This document shows positions 45,880 through 54,169 of a DNA stretch of 64,000 nt, piece after piece. The notes under the pieces are model-generated. The model was not told the origin of the DNA and searched no databases. It saw nothing but the letters and a program-made list of their open reading frames with translations. The first letter of the stretch is position 1, and the number at the start of each line of letters is the position of its first letter. Origin of the DNA: Frondihabitans australicus (GTDB taxonomy: Bacteria > Actinomycetota > Actinomycetes > Actinomycetales > Microbacteriaceae). A program made the position numbers and the translations under genes. The DNA lies in contig NZ_RBKS01000001.1 of NCBI RefSeq assembly GCF_003634555.1, positions 620,001 to 684,000 of the forward strand, written 5' to 3'.

Positions 45880-47193
45880 TCAGACGGAGTCGGCAGCCAG
45901 CGCAGGCCGGTCGATCGACTCCGGCAGGAGGCGGCCGAGCGCCAGCGCCCCGAGCGACGTCACGCCCATCCCCACGGTGGCGACGATCGCCCAGGTGATC
46001 GGCGTCGCGCTGCCGAGCAGCACACCGGCGAGCTGGGGCCCGATGAGCCCGGCGACCGACGACATCGTGAAGCTCGCCGCGTTGTAGCGGCCGCGCAGCT
46101 CGTCCGGGGCCAGCTCGTTCGGCAGCCCGCCCTCGACGGGTGCGTACATCGTCTCGCCGAGGCCGAACACGCCGAGCGAGACGACCAGGGCGACGCTCGC
46201 GCCGACGGTGCCGAGCCCGGGAAGGTCGGCGAACAGAGTGATCGCCCAGGCGAGCGTGAAGATGCCGCCGGCGACGAGCAGCATCCGGCTGCGACGCCAG
46301 CGGTGGGTGAGGCGGCTGACCAGGAGCTGCGTCACGACGATCGCGGCGGTGTTCGCCGCGAACGCGAACCCGACCGCCCGGGGCCCCGCCCCGACGACGA
46401 GCGTGGCGTACGCACCGAACGGCCCGTTGAGCTGGGCGTACCCGAAGAGGAAGAGGAGGAAGTTCACCGCGAGGAACGCGACGAAGGCCCGGTCGCGGAG
46501 CACGGCCCGGTAGCCGCCGTGCGTGCGGGTCTGGGCGTGCTCCTGCGCGCCTGCGTCGACCGCCACGGGCCCGAAGCCCGGGCTCGTGCGCAGGAAGACG
46601 ACGACGATCGCCGCGAACGCGAACGTCGAGGCCGCGTCGAGCAGGTAGATGAGCTCGAAGGTCGCAGGATGCGCGACGCTGACGAACAGGCCCGACACGA
46701 GGCCGCCGATGCCGATGCCGGCGTTGAGGATGCCGAACCGCAGGGCGAACGCGTGCGGCCGCTTGTCGGGCGGGAGCTGAGCGGCGACGAGGCCGTTCAT
46801 GGTCGGCCAGGTCATCGCGCTGCCACCCGACTCGAGGGCGACCGCGACGAACGAGACGACGACCGCGAAGCCGCCGGAGCCGACCGGCGCCGCGAGGAGC
46901 ACGCCGCTGAGGCCCATGAGGGTCATTCCGACGACGATGAGGCGGCCGAGCCCCAGACGGTCGCTCAGCGACCCGCTCACCGGGGCGAGCGCGAACGCGG
47001 CGACCGCGCCGACGGCCACGATCGTGCCGGCCAGAGGCAGGCTGATGTGCCGCACGCCGTGCAGGTAGACGAAGAGGAACGGCAGCGTGAGGCCGGTGCC
47101 GAGCGACGAGATCATCGTGCCGGCGAGCGAGAACCGCCACGCCCGCCGCCCCGCGGCGATGCGTTCGTCTGACCAGATCTCGGTGGTGCTCAC
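45880..47193 (-). CDS. MFS transporter, probable drug exporter
   Basis: A 437-residue protein with 12 hydrophobic segments. It starts FSLAGTMISSLGTGLTLPFLFVYLH, with SGSLSDRLGLGRLIVVG in loop 2-3. AFALRFGILNAGIGIGGLVSG in helix 5 is an efflux-type motif C. RGRYNAASF near 365-373 resembles MdtH/YqjV-type exporters. The substrate is unknown. It is divergent from a VOC-family gene, 98 bp apart, which may form a resistance pair (inference). Confidence 0.88.
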   Translation of the reverse strand: MSTTEIWSDERIAAGRRAWRFSLAGTMISSLGTGLTLPFLFVYLHGVRHISLPLAGTIVAVGAVAAFALAPVSGSLSDRLGLGRLIVVGMTLMGLSGVLLAAPVGSGGFAVVVSFVAVALESGGSAMTWPTMNGLVAAQLPPDKRPHAFALRFGILNAGIGIGGLVSGLFVSVAHPATFELIYLLDAASTFAFAAIVVVFLRTSPGFGPVAVDAGAQEHAQTRTHGGYRAVLRDRAFVAFLAVNFLLFLFGYAQLNGPFGAYATLVVGAGPRAVGFAFAANTAAIVVTQLLVSRLTHRWRRSRMLLVAGGIFTLAWAITLFADLPGLGTVGASVALVVSLGVFGLGETMYAPVEGGLPNELAPDELRGRYNAASFTMSSVAGLIGPQLAGVLLGSATPITWAIVATVGMGVTSLGALALGRLLPESIDRPALAADSV

Positions 47194-47291
47194 CCGACGA
47201 CGCTAGCGCCTGCGACCGACACTGCCGCGCCGCGCCCGCCGGTCGTAGGGTGGGCGTGACGACGCGCCGGGCGTCTCGGACGGGAGCGATC

Positions 47292-47648
47292 ATGACGGTG
47301 ACGGGCATCGGCGGGCTGTTCTTCCGCAGTTCCGACCCCGAGGCGAGAGCCGCCTGGTACCGCGACCATCTCGGCATCGACGCCGGCGGCGACCGGGTGT
47401 GGGCGCAGGACCCCGGAGACACCGTCTTCGCCCCGTTCCCGGCCGACACCGACTACTTCCCCGCCCAGTCGCAGTTCATGCTGAACCTGCGCGTCGACGA
47501 CCTCGAGTCGCTGGTCGCCCGCCTGGTCGAGGCCGGCATCGAGGTGGAGCGGCGGGAGGAGTGGGACTCCGCGGGGCTCGGGCTGTTCGCCCGGCTCAGC
47601 GACCCCGAGGGACTGCAGATCGAGCTCTGGGAGCCCGCCGCCGACTGA
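47292..47648 (+). CDS. VOC family (glyoxalase/bleomycin-resistance fold) protein
   Basis: A 118-residue single VOC module. It opens GIGGLFFRSSDPEARAAWYRDHLGI and closes DPEGLQIELWEP, with the C-terminal metal-type Glu in IELWE. An N-terminal metal His is not evident, so function as enzyme or binding protein is open. The ATG at 47292 has GGGAG 6 bases upstream. A TAGGGT at 47246-47251 could be its -10. Divergent from the MFS gene; the AKR gene follows on the same strand with its own TAGCGT element. Confidence 0.85.
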   Translation: MTVTGIGGLFFRSSDPEARAAWYRDHLGIDAGGDRVWAQDPGDTVFAPFPADTDYFPAQSQFMLNLRVDDLESLVARLVEAGIEVERREEWDSAGLGLFARLSDPEGLQIELWEPAAD

Positions 47649-47702
47649 CGGGTACTGCCAGAGGGGTACCGCCCAGGCCTGTCAGCGGCGAGAGCCCGGC
47701 CG

Positions 47703-47708
47703 TAGCGT
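47703..47708 (+). promoter_or_regulatory. TAGCGT -10 element before the aldo/keto reductase gene
   Basis: TAGCGT lies 7 bases before the ATG at 47716, a leaderless-type arrangement like that at 39012 and 40330. Confidence 0.5.
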
Positions 47709-47715
47709 CGGAGCC

Positions 47716-48636
47716 ATGACAGAGACAGCGACCACCACGCAGTCAGCCCAGCCCACACTCACCCTGAACAACGGCGTCGTCATGCCGGCCGTCGGCCTCG
47801 GCGTGTTCCAGTCGAGCCCCGACGACACCGTCAGCGCGGTGAAGACCGCCCTCGAGCTCGGCTACCGCCACATCGACACCGCCGCCGCCTACCGCAACGA
47901 GCGGCAGGTCGGCGAGGGCCTCCGCGCCTCCGGCGTGCCCCGCGAAGACGTCTTCCTCGAGACGAAGATCTGGATCAGCCAGTACGGCTACGACGAGACC
48001 CTGCACGGGTTCGAGGTCGCGGCCCGCAAGCTCGGGGTCGAGCAGATCGATCAGCTGATCCTGCACCAGCCCGCTCCCTGGATCTTCGACCGCACCCTCG
48101 AGGCCTACCGCGCCCTCGAGACCCTGCTCGCCGACGGCCGCGTCCGCTCGATCGGCGTGAGCAACTTCACCGGCGAGCACCTCGACCGCCTGATGCAGGA
48201 GCGCACCGTCGTGCCGGCCATCAACCAGATCGAGCTGCACCCGTACTTCGCCCAGCACGACAACGTCGCGGCCGACGACGCGCTCGGCATCGTCACGCAG
48301 GCGTGGTCGCCGATCGGCGGCATCACGTTCTACCCGGGCTACGACAACGCCGGGCACAAGAACCCGCTGACCGACGACACGATCCGCGCCATCGGCGAGG
48401 CCCACGGCAAGACCAACGCCCAGGTGATGATCCGCTGGCACGTCCAGGAGGGGCGCAGCGCGATCCCGAAGTCGGTCAACGCGGGCAGGATCGCGGAGAA
48501 CTTCGACGTCTTCGACTTCGAGCTCTCGGCCGACGAGCTCGCGGCGATCGACGCCCTCGACCTCGGCAAGCGGTCCGGGCCGAACCCCGACACCGTGCGG
48601 GGCCCCGAGGCGATGTTCGAGATCTCCGAGGACTGA
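47716..48636 (+). CDS. Aldo/keto reductase (AKR5, 2,5-diketogluconate reductase-like)
   Basis: A 306-residue NADPH-dependent TIM-barrel reductase. GYRHIDTAAAYRNERQVGEGLR (about 49-70) holds catalytic Asp and Tyr, and LETKIW near 81-86 the Lys. LILHQPAPW near 114 has HQ in place of the usual HWP. IGVSNFTGEHLDRL near 141 and IPKSVNAGRIAENFDVFDFELS near 254 bind the cofactor. The substrate is probably a sugar-derived ketone or aldehyde. Single gene. Confidence 0.93.
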   Translation: MTETATTTQSAQPTLTLNNGVVMPAVGLGVFQSSPDDTVSAVKTALELGYRHIDTAAAYRNERQVGEGLRASGVPREDVFLETKIWISQYGYDETLHGFEVAARKLGVEQIDQLILHQPAPWIFDRTLEAYRALETLLADGRVRSIGVSNFTGEHLDRLMQERTVVPAINQIELHPYFAQHDNVAADDALGIVTQAWSPIGGITFYPGYDNAGHKNPLTDDTIRAIGEAHGKTNAQVMIRWHVQEGRSAIPKSVNAGRIAENFDVFDFELSADELAAIDALDLGKRSGPNPDTVRGPEAMFEISED

Positions 48637-48640
48637 CCCG

Positions 48641-48670
48641 CAGCACCCCGCAGCACCCCGCAGCACCCCG
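48641..48670. repeat. Three perfect copies of CAGCACCCCG
   Basis: A 10-bp direct repeat directly after the aldo/keto reductase stop codon. Probably slippage-prone; no structure or gene attached. Confidence 0.85.
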
Positions 48671-48798
48671 CGACACGCCCCCGGACGACCCAGTTCGGGG
48701 GCGTGCGCGCGTCGGCGGCGCCCGCTACTGTGTTGCCGATCAGCTCACCTCGGCGCGCGAGGCCGATCACCCTCCGCGCCGACGCTCCCGGGGGACTC

Positions 48799-49935
48799 AT
48801 GTACTACGCACCAGAACGCCCGCCGCTCCGCTTCGTCACGCCGCCGGAGTGGCCTCAGCCGTCGCCCGCCTGGGTCGCGCGCAACCAGGGCTGGCAGCCT
48901 CCCGTCGGCTGGCTGCCGCCGGTCGACCATCCCGGTGTCAGCCTCCGCCCCGCATCGCCCGAGTGGCAGTTCTGGGTGCAGGATCCGATCGCCTGGCCGG
49001 CCTTCCGCGCCCCGTACGCGAAACCCGCCCACCGCGCGATGCTCTGGGGTGCGATCTTCTTCGTCGTCGGCATCGTCGTGACGCTGATGGGCTACCTGGG
49101 CGAGCTCGGCGGCACCTTCCTCATCCTCTGGGGCGCCATCATCTTCGGCGGTTTCCGCCTGGTGCGCGGGATCGTCGCGTACCGCTCCGTCGACGCCACG
49201 GCCCGCGCGGGGCTCGGCGCGGCGGTCCGCCAGACGCGGGCCGAACTCGACCAGAGCGCCTACGCGGCCTACCTCGACCAGACGGCCAGGGACCGCGCCG
49301 CGACGGGGCGCCCGGCGATGAGCCTCGACGAGTTCGGCATCGCGCGCGACGCCGAGCCGTGGACCTTCGAAGCGCCCGGCTACTCGTCGTGGTCGACGCA
49401 GGCACCCGCTGGTCCGGTGCCGGTCGACTCGCCGTGGGCGTCAGGCTCGACGCCGGCCGCCGCGCCCGCCTGGTCGCAGGCCTCGGTGCCGCTGGCCTCC
49501 GCCGCGCCGACCCAGCGGCCCTCGCGCCGAGTCATGTGGATCGCCATGGGTTTCGCGGTCGTCCTCGTGGCCGGAATCGTGATCCCCATCGCGATCGCGC
49601 ACGGCGGGTCGGCGTCGGCCTCATCGGGCGACGCCTCCGGCTCCAGCGTCGACGGCAACTACTACGTCGCCGACCACGACTGGAAGATCGACAACGCCGA
49701 CTCGTGCGGCGACGCGGGAGACCGCTGCTTCGTCCTGAAATTCACCCCCGAGAAGACCTGCAGCGACCTCGACCTCACGTGGGGCTTCTCGTCGACCTCC
49801 ACCGGCGACGAGAAGGCGCACCGCAGCACGAAGCTCTCCGTCGTCGCCGGTCACACGCAGATCGTGCGGATCCCCGACGACGCCGGGATCGACAAGCTCG
49901 ACTACGTCGGGCTCGACGCCGCGAACTGCGGCTGA
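48799..49935 (+). CDS. Membrane protein with extracellular C-terminal domain, unknown function
   Basis: A 378-residue protein I do not recognise. The N-terminal 80 residues are Pro/Trp-rich and cytoplasmic (PEWPQPSPAWVARNQGWQPP, reminiscent of actinobacterial DUF2510-like leaders). Two membrane helices follow (about 83-125), then a soluble linker, a third helix (MWIAMGFAVVLVAGIVIPIAI near 246-266) and an outside domain with three or four cysteines (SCGD, RCFV, TCSD, NCG). GGGGGAC precedes the ATG at 48799. Monocistronic, convergent with the LLM gene. Confidence 0.72.
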   Translation: MYYAPERPPLRFVTPPEWPQPSPAWVARNQGWQPPVGWLPPVDHPGVSLRPASPEWQFWVQDPIAWPAFRAPYAKPAHRAMLWGAIFFVVGIVVTLMGYLGELGGTFLILWGAIIFGGFRLVRGIVAYRSVDATARAGLGAAVRQTRAELDQSAYAAYLDQTARDRAATGRPAMSLDEFGIARDAEPWTFEAPGYSSWSTQAPAGPVPVDSPWASGSTPAAAPAWSQASVPLASAAPTQRPSRRVMWIAMGFAVVLVAGIVIPIAIAHGGSASASSGDASGSSVDGNYYVADHDWKIDNADSCGDAGDRCFVLKFTPEKTCSDLDLTWGFSSTSTGDEKAHRSTKLSVVAGHTQIVRIPDDAGIDKLDYVGLDAANCG

Positions 49936-49953
49936 GGCAGCCGGCCGCGGCCC

Positions 49954-51321
49954 CTACCGTCCGGCGCGCAGCGAGTAGCCGGGATGCGTGGCAGGCAGGT
50001 GTGCCGTCCCCTCGGGGAAGAGCCGCTCGCGGAAGGTGCGGGCGGGCTCGCCGGGCGCCACGACCGGGGCGATGAGCCCGCGTCGCCGCAGCTCCGGCAC
50101 GACCAGGTCGAAGAACGAGGCCGAGTCGCCCGTGGGGCCGGGCTGCACCAGGAGGCCGTCGGCTCCTGTGTGCTCCATCAGGGCCACGGTCTGGTCGACG
50201 ACCTCGGCGGGGCTGCCGACGAACGGGTTGCCCATCACGCCGTTGACGCGGAACTCCTCGAGGATCTCGCCCACGGTCGGCGCGGCCGCCCCGTCGGACC
50301 CGGTGAAGCGCTCGATGTTCGTGCGGCCGGTCTCGCTGTCGGTCGTGGCGAGCGGCTTGGACGGGTCCATCTTCGTGAGGTCCAGGCCGGTGAAGAAGGC
50401 GTATTGCACCGCGGCGTCCTCGAGCGTGAAGAAGGCGGTGACCTTCTCGCGCAGCGCGACCGCCTCGTCGTGCGTCGGCGCGACGATGAACGTGCCGGCG
50501 ACCAAGAACTTGATCGCGTCGGGCTCACGGCCGGCGGCCACCGCGCGGGCGCGGATGTCGGCGATCTGATCGCGTACCGCATCGGGCTCCGCGGCCAGGA
50601 AGACGCCCTCGGCGTAGCGGGCGGCGAGGTCGCGCCCCGAGGCCGACGCCCCGGCCTGGAAGAGCACCGGCGTGCGCTGCGGCGACGGCGGCACCGAGAA
50701 GATGCCGTCGGCCCGGTAGAACGGGCCCTCGTAGTGGATCTCGTGCACCTTCGCCGAGTCGGCGTACACGCCGGCCTCGCGGTCGACCTTCAGGGCGTCG
50801 GCCTCCCACGAGCCCTCCCACAGCGTCATGGCGAGTTTCAGGTGGTCCTCGGCGGCGGCGTATCGCTGATCGTGGGGCCGCATGGGCTCGCCGAAGAGGC
50901 GTGCCGAGGCGTTCTGGCCTGCGCCCGTGACGACGTTCCAGCCGATCCTGCCGCTCGAGTAGTGGTCGAGGCTGGCGAAGCGGCGCGCCAGAGGCACGGG
51001 CCGTTCGGCACTCGTCGACATGGTGACGACGAGGCCGAGGTGTTCGGTGACCGTCGAGAGGGCCGACATGATCGTCGCGGGGTCGGCGCGAGGGAAGAGC
51101 AGGGCGTGCTCGATGGCGGTCGGCGAGACGGTGCCGTCGATGAGGGGGTAGCCGAAGTCGTCGGCGATGAACAGGAAGTCGGCGCCGGCGGCTTCCGACC
51201 GCTTCGCGAGATCCATCCAGTAGTCGAGGGTGAGGAAGTTCACGCCAGTATTGTCGGGCAGGCGCCACGCGCCGAGCGGGCCCATCGTCTGGAATAGGCC
51301 GAAGGTCAGCGGCTTCGTCAT
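49954..51321 (-). CDS. LLM class flavin monooxygenase (NtaA/DszA/SsuD-like)
   Basis: A 455-residue FMNH2-dependent monooxygenase. The start is TKPLTFGLFQTMGPLGAWRLP; SGRIGWNVVTG near 124-134 and RTPVLFQAGASASGRDLAARYAEGVF near 215-240 are typical of the NtaA/SnaA/DszA group. That group uses reduced flavin from a separate reductase to attack C-N or C-S bonds in nitrilotriacetate, dibenzothiophene sulfone and sulfonates. No flavin reductase is adjacent. The ATG at 51321 has GAGAGGA upstream and a GTGAAC-N6-GTTCAC palindrome 13 bp above. Divergent from the HTH-DUF2690 gene. Confidence 0.9.
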   Translation of the reverse strand: MTKPLTFGLFQTMGPLGAWRLPDNTGVNFLTLDYWMDLAKRSEAAGADFLFIADDFGYPLIDGTVSPTAIEHALLFPRADPATIMSALSTVTEHLGLVVTMSTSAERPVPLARRFASLDHYSSGRIGWNVVTGAGQNASARLFGEPMRPHDQRYAAAEDHLKLAMTLWEGSWEADALKVDREAGVYADSAKVHEIHYEGPFYRADGIFSVPPSPQRTPVLFQAGASASGRDLAARYAEGVFLAAEPDAVRDQIADIRARAVAAGREPDAIKFLVAGTFIVAPTHDEAVALREKVTAFFTLEDAAVQYAFFTGLDLTKMDPSKPLATTDSETGRTNIERFTGSDGAAAPTVGEILEEFRVNGVMGNPFVGSPAEVVDQTVALMEHTGADGLLVQPGPTGDSASFFDLVVPELRRRGLIAPVVAPGEPARTFRERLFPEGTAHLPATHPGYSLRAGR

Positions 51322-51333
51322 CGGGGTCCTCTC

Positions 51334-51351
51334 GTGAACTGTTTGGTTCAC
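51334..51351. promoter_or_regulatory. Palindrome GTGAAC-N6-GTTCAC upstream of the LLM gene
   Basis: Perfect 6-bp arms, immediately upstream of the ribosome site of the flavin monooxygenase gene. TetR/GntR-like site; the regulator is not identified (the adjacent HTH protein is a membrane-anchored candidate). Confidence 0.5.
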
Positions 51352-51400
51352 TCTGCCGTACGCACATGTCGCGCGTGTTACGGCTAGTCGATGTGAAGAC

Positions 51401-52297
51401 ATGACCCAGGCTCAACTATTGTCGACAGAAACCCCGACACCGAGGAGCCCCGTGCCCGACGCCCCGCAGAGGCCCGACGCCGACGACACGACGGCCGCAT
51501 TCGCGGCCGACCTGCGCACGCTCCGGCACGACGCCGGCAACCCCACCCTCGGCCAGATCGAGCGGGAGTCCGGCGTCTCGAAGTCCGTCGTCTCCGACGC
51601 GCTCGCCGGGCGCAAGCTGCCGAGTGCCCGCACCGTGCGCGGCGTCGTCGCGGCGTGCGGCGGCGACGCGGCCGTCGTGGGGGAGTGGGTGGCACGGCGC
51701 GACGCCCTGGCCAGCGCCACCTCCCGCGATCCCGAGCCCGACGACCAGGCGGCGCAGGAGCAGGCCGACACCCCGCGCGGGGCCCGCGTCGTCCGCCTCA
51801 GCACCGCCCTCGTGGCCGCCGCCGCCGCGCTCGTGGTCGGCGTCGGCGGCACCCTCGCCGTCGTGACGGGCCTGTCGGCCGGCAGCGCGAGCGCGGACTC
51901 CGAGCCGACGCCGACCGCGATGTACGCACCGCAGATCTCGGTGAAGGTCGGCGCTGACCCCGCCGACACGAAGTGCCTCGACGACGCCGTCGTCGCCGCG
52001 AGCGAGACCGGCTCGCGCGGCACGCAGCTGCAGATCATCTACTCGACGGCGTGCCACGCGGCCTGGTCGCGGATCACGCGGTTCGACAACGAGGCCACCG
52101 GCAACGAGGTGTCGACGAGCATCTTCCGGGTGATCGCGCCTCACGCGAAAGACCGCCAGTCGACGACGGAGCCCGATGCGCAGAGCGCCTACACGACCCT
52201 CCTCGTGCGGCCGACGCCCGACACCGAGATCTGCGCCACGGGCAGCATCACGGTGAAGGGCCAGACCATCGCGGTCGGCAAAGAGGTCTGTCTGTAG
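51401..52297 (+). CDS. XRE-type HTH membrane protein with DUF2690 domain
   Basis: A 298-residue protein. The cytoplasmic N-terminal HTH (about 33-95) reads LRTLRHDAGNPTLGQIERESGVSKSVVSDALAG. One membrane helix (LSTALVAAAAALVVGVGGTLAVVTGL, near 130-155) follows. The outside C-terminal DUF2690-like domain has TKCLDDAV near 189 and QIIYSTACHAAWSRI near 208-222, with cysteines suited to a disulfide. The layout suggests a one-component sensor regulator. Start at 51401 is the first ATG; a GTG further in is possible. It is the only regulator next to the LLM gene. Confidence 0.85.
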   Translation: MTQAQLLSTETPTPRSPVPDAPQRPDADDTTAAFAADLRTLRHDAGNPTLGQIERESGVSKSVVSDALAGRKLPSARTVRGVVAACGGDAAVVGEWVARRDALASATSRDPEPDDQAAQEQADTPRGARVVRLSTALVAAAAALVVGVGGTLAVVTGLSAGSASADSEPTPTAMYAPQISVKVGADPADTKCLDDAVVAASETGSRGTQLQIIYSTACHAAWSRITRFDNEATGNEVSTSIFRVIAPHAKDRQSTTEPDAQSAYTTLLVRPTPDTEICATGSITVKGQTIAVGKEVCL

Positions 52298-52500
52298 CCG
52301 GGGCGATTCTTCCGGAATCGTTCGTTCGGAGAAATCGGACGCCGCGAGGCTTGGCCGCTGCTCCTGCGCCCCGTAGATTCGCCCCGACGGCTGTAGCTCC
52401 GCCGTCCGACTTGAGGGAGTCGCGGGGGCGGGGCGTCGTCACGTGACCCGAAACGCGTGGCCGGCCGTCATCTTCTTTCGCTCCGAACCGAGAGACCGCG

Positions 52501-52830
52501 ATGACACCCGACATGTCCACCGCTCTTCCGCCGAGCCCGCTCGCCGTGCCGCATCAGGCGGTCGCAGGATCGGCTCCCGCACGCCTCGAGGCCGTGTCAC
52601 GCCGCACGCGCGACGCGCTAATCGTGCGCGTGCTCACGTCTCTCGCCGAGGAACTCGCCTTCAGCCCCACCATGCGAGGGCTCGGCGGCAGCGCGCAGCC
52701 GGCCATGGGCGCGATTCTCGTGGCCGTCGACCACCTGGTGCGCTGCGTCGACGACGGCGCCCCGGCGGAGGTCGTCGCCGGCCGCGCTGCGGCGATCAGC
52801 GGCTCGCTCGCTGTCGCCGACGCGCTCTAG
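52501..52830 (+). CDS. Small hypothetical protein
   Basis: A 109-residue frame starting MTPDMSTALPPSPLAVPHQ, with a Pro/Ala-rich start then a helical segment (LEAVSRRTRDALIVRVLTSLAEELAF). No domain recognised and no signal peptide. GAGAG lies 10 bases before the ATG; an ATG at 52513 is an alternative. It sits between the HTH-DUF2690 and lectin genes on the same strand with a 203-bp gap upstream. Third-position GC bias supports coding, but short length leaves doubt. Confidence 0.45.
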   Translation: MTPDMSTALPPSPLAVPHQAVAGSAPARLEAVSRRTRDALIVRVLTSLAEELAFSPTMRGLGGSAQPAMGAILVAVDHLVRCVDDGAPAEVVAGRAAAISGSLAVADAL

Positions 52831-52948
52831 CCCGCCGCCCCGCCGCCGGCCGGCCGCCGAGCCCACCCGCCAAGAGGGGGCAGAGCCGCGCCGAACGGGA
52901 CAGTATGCTCGTGCTCGCCCGACCGCGGGCCCGCACGTGAGGACTCCG

Positions 52949-53722
52949 ATGACGCTCTCCCTCTCCCGCCCCTTCTCGCGCCGGCGACTGCTACTCGCCG
53001 CGATCGCCCTGGCCGCGTCGGCGGCCGTCGTCGCCGCCATGGGCCTGGCCCACCCCGCGCACGCCACGCTCCCGCAGGACCCGTATTACCTGGACGCCGG
53101 CCAGGGGCTCACTGCCGGGCAGTCGGTCTACTCGGTGTTCAACCAATACACGCTCGAGATGCAGTCCGACGGCAATCTCGTCGAGTACGGCAACGGACAC
53201 GCCCTCTGGCAGACACGCACGAGCGGGGCCGGCAACCACCTGCTGCTGCAGACCGATGGCAACCTCGTGGTCTACTCGAATAAAGGCAAGGCCCTTTGGC
53301 AGTCGGGGTCGCGGGGCAAGAACGCGGAGCTCTTCGTGAGCGACATCGACGTCTGGATCCAGGCCGGGGGTTACGAGATCTGGTCGGAGCACCCCGCAGA
53401 CACTCACACGGCCACGACCGGCGACGTGATGACCGCGGATCAGAGCCTCGACAACGCCGTGTCCCGGCTCACCCTCCAGACCGACGGCAACCTCGTCGAG
53501 TGGAACACCAACCGTGTGACCTGGTCGTCCGGCACCGGTGGCAATTCCGGTGCCACCCTGCACGTGCAGAAGGACGGCAACGTCGTCATCTACTCGTCGA
53601 AAGGCAAAGCCCTCTGGAGCACGGGAACCGGGGGAGCGGGGTCCTCAGTGGTCTTCACAGAGACGAGCAAGGGCGTCGCCGAGGTGGTCAAGGCCGGCAA
53701 GGTCCTCTGGCACGCGGGCTGA
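52949..53722 (+). CDS. Secreted bulb-type (mannose-binding) lectin protein
   Basis: A 257-residue exported protein. A twin-arginine-like basic start (SRRRLLLAAIALAASAAVVAA) and cleavage near AHA-TLP at about 40 give a signal peptide. The mature protein is two B-lectin modules with the sugar-binding QxDGNLVxY signature at LEMQSDGNLVEY, LLQTDGNLVVY and TLQTDGNLVEW; a variant is HVQKDGNVVIY. GTGAGGA at 52937 places a ribosome site 5 bases before the ATG at 52949. It may bind mannose-type glycans on hosts or competitors, as in the lectin-like bacteriocin group (inference). Confidence 0.87.
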   Translation: MTLSLSRPFSRRRLLLAAIALAASAAVVAAMGLAHPAHATLPQDPYYLDAGQGLTAGQSVYSVFNQYTLEMQSDGNLVEYGNGHALWQTRTSGAGNHLLLQTDGNLVVYSNKGKALWQSGSRGKNAELFVSDIDVWIQAGGYEIWSEHPADTHTATTGDVMTADQSLDNAVSRLTLQTDGNLVEWNTNRVTWSSGTGGNSGATLHVQKDGNVVIYSSKGKALWSTGTGGAGSSVVFTETSKGVAEVVKAGKVLWHAG

Positions 53723-53750
53723 CGCGACAGCCGCGCACGAACCTTCTAGC

Positions 53751-53786
53751 GGCCGACGAACCTTCGCGCGCGGCGGTTCGTCGGCC
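53751..53786. terminator. Hairpin between convergent lectin and cupin genes
   Basis: GGCCGACGAACC (53751-53762) pairs with GGTTCGTCGGCC (53775-53786) around a 12-nt GC-rich loop. Flanking copies of GAACCTTCTAGCGG and GGTTCTTAGCGG form further imperfect repeats. Possible bidirectional terminator. Confidence 0.65.
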
Positions 53787-53818
53787 GTTCGGAGGTTCTT
53801 AGCGGCGGACTGGCAGCG

Positions 53819-54169
53819 TCAGCGGGCCACGTACAGCTTCCGCAGCGGCTCGCGGACCGTCCAGCGCGTGCGCTCGCCCGCGTGCAGGGCGAGCAGCAGC
53901 CCCGGCGCCAGCTCGACCGTCTCGACCACCGCTCCGGCGTCGTCGAGGAAGTCGACGGTCGCGCTGCCGGCCACGATGAGCGACACCTCGTCGACCTCGA
54001 CGTCGCTCGAGGCGCCGACGGTGTGCTCCCACACGCCGACCTCGACGTCGCCGAGCGTCGCGATCTCATGAGTCCCTGACTGCGGCGACCCCGAGATGAC
54101 GTTCGCCTCGTCGACGTCCTCGAGCGAAGGCGCGATCTCGGCCAGCATCCGGCTGCGGAAGCCGCTCAC
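53819..54169 (-). CDS. Cupin domain protein
   Basis: A 116-residue single-domain cupin of the EutQ/DUF861-like type. It contains GTHEIATLGDVEVGVWEHTVG, then VDEVSLIVAGSATVDFLDDAG and ALHAGERTRWTVREPLRKLYV, forming the beta-barrel. Metal ligands are only partly conserved, as is common in this subgroup. The ATG overlaps the stop of the FAD oxidoreductase gene (4 bp), so they form one operon. The adjacent transporter and oxidase suggest a role in polyamine or amino-acid oxidation, for example binding a product. Confidence 0.85.
   Translation of the reverse strand: MSGFRSRMLAEIAPSLEDVDEANVISGSPQSGTHEIATLGDVEVGVWEHTVGASSDVEVDEVSLIVAGSATVDFLDDAGAVVETVELAPGLLLALHAGERTRWTVREPLRKLYVAR

Noticed and set aside
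48641-48670. Possible CRISPR-like repeats
   Set aside because: Ten-base units directly adjacent with no spacers; simple slippage repeat.
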